This document shows, one piece after another, positions 58,144-64,000 of a DNA stretch of 64,000 nt (the stretch's first letter is position 1; the number at the start of each line of letters is the position of its first letter). The position numbers and the translations under genes were made by a program. The notes under the pieces were generated by a model. That model did no database searches, was not told the DNA's origin, and saw only the letters and a program-made list of their open reading frames with translations. The stretch is from Kingdonia uniflora (lineage: Eukaryota; Streptophyta; Magnoliopsida; Ranunculales; Circaeasteraceae): positions 3,596,001-3,660,000 of the forward strand of contig JACGCM010000669.1 in NCBI GenBank assembly GCA_014058105.1, read 5' to 3'.

Positions 58144-60430
58144 ATAAGTATAGTTTGTTTCCCTAAAACTGCTTCTTTTTCCCTTTCCTTTCCTTTTCTG
58201 CTTGTAAGCCGCTTATGTAGATAGTATAAGGTGTTATGTTGCTTTGAAGGTTGGTAAATCCAAACTTTGTATTCTAGTTCTAGGTTTCTTGTCTAGAAAT
58301 GTCGATTCTTCTATGAATTGTGAAAAGTATAAATGGGAGACTTATATCAGATATTTTGTTAGTCGCCTTTAGCTCCATGTTTAACTTACAAATCTCATTG
58401 GAAGTCTTTTATTAGAGTATCAATAATGATAGAAATCTCAACTATTTTAACTGTGACCATTGTAAGATCTAGCTTCTGAATTTTCATGAGTGATTTATAT
58501 ATGTTTATAATTTTGTGAAGCCTAACGATATAATTTCCAATGCTTAGGATTACCCTTAAAATCATTTCTTAGTTATAAGGACTTCTAGCCCTGCCTCTCA
58601 TTTGGAAATTTGTACTGACACCAATCGAAAGGATTTGATTTTGTTGATTGTAGATACTTATAGTCATATATGTTTTGGCGCTCGTAGTCACTTGAACTTG
58701 TCTACTTTAGAGTAGAGCCCTCCAAAGTGGTGTTTATAAGTTTTACAATTTAATGATTGATCACACATAATTGTGTTAACCAATTGATTAATTAGACCAA
58801 ATCTTGGTGAAACATGAATAAACTCAATTTAAAGCATATTTAAGATGAAAGCATGTTTAAGTTGACCTAAATCAAATCTCCATTATATTCTACATGCAAA
58901 CCACTTAAAACATAAGTGTAGAAATTAGCTGAGTGTTGTGATGTATTCACAGACCAATGTGAAATTGTTGGAGATGTTCTTAACAATCAACTTTACAGTT
59001 TATCCATCTTTCTATCTTACTTGTATGTCAAAATAACATAGACCCTACTACATGTGATTGCCCATGAAATCCCAAAACCAAAGGAGCCCCCATACCAACA
59101 AACCAATCATAATAGAACCGTATCCTTCTCTCTCTCTCTCTTTTTGTTGACTACACCAAACTCGATTTATAATTGTAGGGGGCCTTCTTTAGGGGGCAAG
59201 GTCAAATCCAAGTTTGGAACTTTTTAATAATTATGACAGGGGTCTGGATTTTCAATATTAGTCCTGCTTCAACCTCTCTTTCACCGGACTCTCTCCGGGC
59301 AATTATGTTATGCCTGAATTAAATCAAGAAGTTGATGGAATATCAAACTACTTGTTTAAGATTCGTCCATGTTACCTTGATTGTATTTCCTGTAAAAGTT
59401 GCCGAATTGTGAGGCATTTTACATGGATATGTTGTTTTCCATGTTCCTTCTCAGCAACCTTCAAACTTTTCATCCTTTTTCTTTTCCCACCTCGCATTGA
59501 GCCCAAACAAAGTGCAATGCATAAATGAGTCAAAGGGGACTGCATAATCAATGAACAGATAAAAACATACTAAGATGATCGAGATTGAGATGAGATAATT
59601 TAGATTTAGTTTTAAACCTAAACCAACTCACAGAGAGCTTAGACATCCACAAATTAGGCTTCCGTGAGAGGATGGAGGAACGTACGACGGTGGAGAGGGG
59701 CATTTTTGTCATTTTGATGGACGACTAACGGCTGCTTTATAGTGGTAGAGATGCCTTTCATACATTTTTATGCCACGTGGCAAAATTTTGAGCAGAAAGT
59801 TAGCTCAGGATGAGCTGAACTTGTCCCTACTTTTGCCACGTGACTGGAGTAGAGATGAATTCTCTACACCACGGTGCAGGTATTTAAATTGGCAGTCTGG
59901 GTATGGTGCAAGTTGGATGGACTGGACATGAATAATTGTAGTAAAATCATTTGTAGGATTACCAGGCTTAGCAGTAATATTTGTCATGGCCCGATATTGC
60001 TTGGCTGATAATCTCAAATCAGGGTAAATGCATTACATATGCAAAACTTGTTGGGCTTATTTCAGAAATGAACATGTAAAAGATTTATGCTGAAGGAGAT
60101 ACAAAATTTCGGGTTTTAATAAAGCTTGCTTCTTCTACTTGCCTATTTCTATTGACAGGATAGGCGAAAATTACCAAATTTATTGAAGCCCAAATGGACA
60201 ACCATTTTAGACTTCATTTCCTGAATGTTTCTTACTTAAAATAAGTGCCTAATTATCGTGCGTCGTTTGCTAATCATATTTCTCCTTCTATCTGTTATTT
60301 ATAGCCTTTTAAACGATTCCAAGTTTATAATATTTCCATGCAATGTCAATAGACAATAAATTAAGTGTAAATATTGCCATGACAGTTCAAAAGATTAAGA
60401 CCCACATTAGAAAAGAATAGCTTGATAATC
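58144..60430. other. 3' flank of the TMK gene, no gene recognised
   Basis: The first ~200 bp (CT-rich then AT-rich) is the likely 3' UTR. A CT microsatellite is at 59130-59141. Short open frames at 59310-59528 and 59805-60017 have no recognisable content. Confidence 0.45.
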
Positions 60431-60435
60431 TATAT

Positions 60436-61406
60436 TAGGGCTGAACACAGAACCTGCAAACCCGAAAAACCGACCCGGGCCGACTCGGATTGACCGGTTC
60501 GGTTCGGGTTTGAGGAGCAACCGGTTCGGATTATGTTTTTCGGACCCGATCACAGCCGGATCGGTTTCGGTTTAGGGCGTCGGTTTTGAGGGCAGACCCG
60601 AATCGGACCGAGAGGGGTATATATGAAAAGAGTTAGGTTTTTAGCCTTATGTTTCCACCCTCATTTAGGAGAGGCTGCTGCATCTCTCTCTCTCTCTCCC
60701 TCCATTTAATATCCCAAAACATCTTGGTACCAAATTATGGAGATCGTCAACCACTTCTTACATAAATCTCCCACCATGTAATCTCCCAACAACAACTTCT
60801 TCTTCATTTAAACTTCGCACCAAAACTTTAGCTCTGCTTGCCGTCGTCATAACCATTAACCACAACAATTTCTTCTCCACTACAATCAGCAGCACAATCA
60901 CGGAGTCTCAACAAAACCCTAGAAATCACAACTCGGAACCCTAATTTGGGGTTCTGAAATCGCCCAATTTGGGGGTTTAGTGCGACGTAGTTGAAGGACG
61001 ATTAGAAGTAGGAGGAGGGGAAAGAGAAACACGTAACTGTTTATTTTTTGATTTTTATTATTATTATTTATTTAGAGCTTTTTTTGATGATGATGATGGG
61101 TAGGGTTGAAACACGGTTGAAAAAGTCTGGCGGCTGACATCGATGAAACATTTTGGTCTTTATTTGGAACCCATTGAAGCCCAATGAAATTTAAAGCAAG
61201 CAGTTTTAAGCCCATTAAAATTTAAAAAGCCCAAAAAGAAACCCGAGTTACAAACCCAGCCCGACCCGACCAATCTGGTTCGGTTTCGGTTCGGGTTTTG
61301 GGGCAGGTCGGTTCGGGTGCGGGTTTAAAGATTGGAGATCCGATTTTCCCGGGTCGGATTAGATTTAGGCTTGGACCCGGGCCGATCCGACCCGTGAACA
61401 TCCCTA
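60436..61406. mobile_element. Non-autonomous hAT-like element, related to the one at 28199
   Basis: 971 bp with termini TAGGGCTGAACAC and (reverse) TAGGGATGTTCAC. Flanking ATCTATAT (60428-60435) and ATCTATAC (61407-61414) match at 7 of 8, an hAT-type target duplication. The ends are full of CGGTTCGG, CCCGACCCG and GGGTCGG motifs as in the 28199 copy. No transposase frame. Confidence 0.9.
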
Positions 61407-62262
61407 ATCTATACATTATTGACTCCAAGTTTAACATGGAATGAAGTTAAAAAAAAAAAAACTTCTATTTCACTCGAGAAGCTACCTTCAGTTGGACTAA
61501 TAATCAAAGGGAAGAAGACACTATTATAGAGAGGATCGACAAGGTTCTTGAAAATACCAATTGGCTTGTTTTCCTTTTTCCAGATGGTATTGTCACTAAG
61601 TATACCGTAACACTTCTAGGACATATATTATCACCCTCAACTTATCTCTACCTCATAAAACTCTCACTGTTTCTGTATAGTTCAAAAGGACCGTTCTTAC
61701 CATGAGGCCATTTAGGCAGCCGCCTTAGGCCTTAAAGGCCCCAAAAATTTGCTATACCATGAAGTTTAAAGAAAATGAGCTTAATATATTAAAATGGCAC
61801 TACCAACAATAGAACTACTTTTTTTTTATCCTTCAAGGTTCCTGAATGATTCACTATGGCAGCAATTTCTATTTTTGGATAATGGGGCATATTTTAACTA
61901 GTTTTTCTGTAACATATATAAGAGGCCCATTGATAAGTATTCACTTCGGTGAATTTCAAATAGCTCTAAATTCTAAGGTAAACCATAAATCGATTTGGCA
62001 AACTGCAAGATAACACGGATTGTTGAATGTTGATTACATTTCTCACACAAATATTTTTGTATCCCATAAGACAACATTGGAAATGTTCACTTGTTTGAGC
62101 ATATTCAACGCCATTTTCATAGGAAAACGGCACCCAATATGCTCTTTGATAAGAGATTGAAGGTTATGTTATAAGAAAATCATTGCATACTTAATTATAT
62201 GTAATTTGTTAGGTTCTTTAGGCTTAAAAGGTTGATACACTTGTATATTCGTTAAGTCTAGC
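61407..62262. other. Spacer with a repeat scrap, no gene recognised
   Basis: A stretch near 61705-61760 (GGCAGCCGCCTTAGGCCTTAAAGGCCCC) resembles 51755-51790 and is probably a scrap of the CAGGCCCGGCC repeat family. Nothing else recognised. Confidence 0.4.
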
Positions 62263-62690
62263 TGTAATAACCTATTTTCGTATTGCACGAAGATAACGCT
62301 TTACACCTTTCGAAATCTAGGATGTTTAGTTATGAACATAAAATAAATAACACTAGATTTAGCGTGGAAAACCCTTGAATGGGTTAAAAACCACGACCAC
62401 TCATGAGGATTTTAGAAAAAGAGAGAGGTTTATTTAGACTGTTAGCTATTACAAAGAAAGAGAGAAAGATGTCGAAATGATCTCTTAGAGGTTCTCAGAG
62501 CAGTCTTCTCTAATTCGTAGCTATCTAGTCTTATTTATAGGTCTTATAATATGACCGTTATTGTTTTAATGAGGAACGTTACAATATGTGAACTTGATGA
62601 GTCTTCATAATGGTCGAGTAACGGCTTGAGTAACTCTTTTTCCTTGTAATCGCTCTATAATGTGTCATAAATGGCCACGTGCTTGTTGAC
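62263..62690 (-). mobile_element. Copia-like LTR (U5/R side), minus strand
   Basis: The reverse complement contains GAGTGGTCGTGGTTTTTAAC then CCATTCAAGGGTTTTCCACG, followed by a T-rich end in GTTATTACA. This is the usual layout of the end of plant Copia LTRs (GTGGTTTTT..GGTTTTCCACG). The left edge TGTAATAAC fits an LTR terminus. The U3 side may extend into the tandem arrays to the right. No partner LTR is in the window. Confidence 0.65.
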
Positions 62691-62691
62691 G

Positions 62692-62970
62692 AGGTCGAAG
62701 TACTGTAGATGTATCAGTTCAAAGTACTGTAGCAGGTCGAAGTATTACAGCAGGTCAGAGTACTGTAGCAGGTCAAAGTTATTGTAAGAGGTCAGATTAC
62801 TGTAGCAGAACGGGTTAATGTAGCTGTTACTATTCAAAGTACTGTAGCTGCAGTAGTTCAAAGTACTGTAGCAGGTCGGATTACTGTAGCAGTTCGGGTT
62901 AATGTAGTTGTTACTATTCAAAGTACTGTAGCTGTAGTAGTTCAAAGTACTGTAGCAGGTCGGAGTATTG
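62692..62970. repeat. Minisatellite, AGTACTGTAGCAGGTCG core
   Basis: About 15 imperfect units of 17-24 bases with the core AAAGTACTGTAGCAGGTCG. A higher-order unit of 84 bp occurs twice, starting at about 62790 and 62874. Confidence 0.92.
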
Positions 62971-63102
62971 GAAATAGGTCACCACATTCACCCCATCTCA
63001 GCCAATAGCACGAGAAGCATCAAAAGGGAGTGGTGTTGGTTGAGACATATCTTTGATCTTTGGATATGTAAATTGCATGGTTGAAGCAACTGCTGTAAGA
63101 GA

Positions 63103-63249
63103 ATGTATTATAATGTATGATAATTGATGATAATGTATGATAATATAGTAGAATGGATGATCATGTATGATACTGTAGTAGAATGGATGATCATGTATGA
63201 TAATGTAGTAGAATGGATCATCATGTATGATAATGTAGTAGTAGAATGT
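63103..63249. repeat. Tandem array, 30-bp unit
   Basis: Unit GAATGGATGATCATGTATGA plus TAATGTAGTA, about four clear copies plus partial ones. Confidence 0.92.
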
Positions 63250-63260
63250 ATGCTAATATG

Positions 63261-64000
63261 TATTGAATATTGCATAGCTGAATGGCGTCTCTGCTAGATC
63301 GAATTGATTGACTCAATAAGCGACCCTCGGAGAGCGTGTATATTTGATGAGCTATGATGCAGATCCCTATTACAGGTCGAGCTGAGCGACCGTGATGAGA
63401 CATGTATTGAATATTGCATAGCTGAATGGCGTCTCTGCCAGATCGAATTGATTGACTCAATAAGCGACCATCGGAGAACGAGTATATTTTGATGCTATGA
63501 AATAGATCCCGGTTATAGGTTGAGCTGAACGATCGTGATGAGACATGTATTAAATATTGCATAGCTGAATGGCGTCTCTACCAGATCGAATTGATTGACT
63601 CAATAAGCGACCCTCGGAGAGCGTGTATATTTGAAGAGCTATGAAGTAGATCCCGGTTATAGGTCGAGCTGAGCGACCGTGATGAGACATGTATTGAATA
63701 TTGCATAGCTGAATGGCGTCTCTGCCAGATCAAATTGATTGACTCAATAAGCGACCCTCGGAGAGCGAGTATATTTGATGAGCTATGATGTAGATCTCAG
63801 TTACAGGTCGAGCTGAGCGACCGTGATGAGACATGTATTGAATATTGCATAGCTGTGTAACGTTTTTGCCAGATCGAATTAATTGACTCAATAAGCGACT
63901 TTCGGAGAGCAAATATATTTGATGAACTATGATGTAGATCTCAGTTACAGGTCGAGCTGAGCGACAGTGATGAGACATGTATTGAATATTGCATATAGGT
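63261..64000. repeat. Satellite-like tandem array, ~144-bp unit, runs off the edge
   Basis: Units start at 63261, 63406, 63548, 63692, 63836 and 63980, so periods are 145, 142, 144, 144 and 144. Each begins TATTGAATATTGCATAGCTG and contains GACTCAATAAGCGACC and GGTCGAGCTGAGCGACCGTG. Five complete copies and the start of a sixth are in the window. The minus-strand open frames across it repeat the same peptide and are artefacts. Confidence 0.97.

Noticed and set aside
63221..63978. Minus-strand open frames of 82-113 codons repeating the same peptide
   Set aside because: They are produced by the ~144-bp tandem repeat; the frame opens and closes with repeat length changes and has no start context or domain.
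63261..64000. Regular direct repeats as a possible CRISPR array
   Set aside because: The whole 144-bp unit is repeated without unique spacers, and the window is plant nuclear DNA.
1..64000. tRNA, rRNA or snoRNA genes
   Set aside because: No convincing cloverleaf, rRNA core or box motifs were seen by eye; a tRNAscan-SE/Infernal run would decide.

Overview
This window is nuclear DNA from a dicot plant. It is AT-rich, with large GT-AG introns, plant-specific protein families (a P-class PPR protein with an RRM, a TMK-type receptor kinase, serine carboxypeptidase-like and cinnamoyl-CoA-reductase-like relics) and a dense load of plant LTR, LINE and hAT elements. The species cannot be read from the sequence alone. 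No bacterial, organellar or viral segment was recognised.

Layout. (1) 0.35-8.1 kb: three decayed gene remnants, all on the minus strand: a cinnamoyl-CoA-reductase-like pseudogene, a serine carboxypeptidase-like pseudogene, and a fragment of the first exon of a 20S proteasome alpha subunit. (2) 9.2-34.1 kb: one intact but very extended plus-strand gene, the likely orthologue of PPR4 (RRM + 16 PPR motifs, chloroplast). Its ten exons carry only 2.76 kb of coding sequence; the rest is intron. The introns hold a solo LTR (intron 1), a full-length Ty3/Gypsy chromovirus of the same LTR family in the opposite orientation (intron 3), a shrunken LTR element (intron 5), and a non-autonomous hAT element plus a LINE relic (intron 6). 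(3) 35.4-50.8 kb: a transposon graveyard. Two related LTR elements that encode only gag face each other with convergent 3' ends. The first has been split by a LINE. The second has been split by an hAT-like element, which was split by a coding-poor LTR element, whose LTR was split by a 273-bp MITE. (4) 54.5-58.1 kb: an intact two-exon TMK-family leucine-rich-repeat receptor kinase. (5) 60.4-64.0 kb: another hAT-like element, a Copia-like LTR, and three different tandem arrays, the last with a ~144-bp unit running off the window edge.

The two intact host genes are not functionally linked. PPR4 is expected to act in chloroplast rps12 intron-1 trans-splicing. The TMK kinase is expected at the plasma membrane in auxin or cell-expansion signalling. 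The main interest is structural: nested insertions whose order can be read from target-site duplications, a conserved PPR gene that keeps every splice junction and reading phase across 25 kb of transposon-loaded introns, and a gag-only retroelement family present twice.
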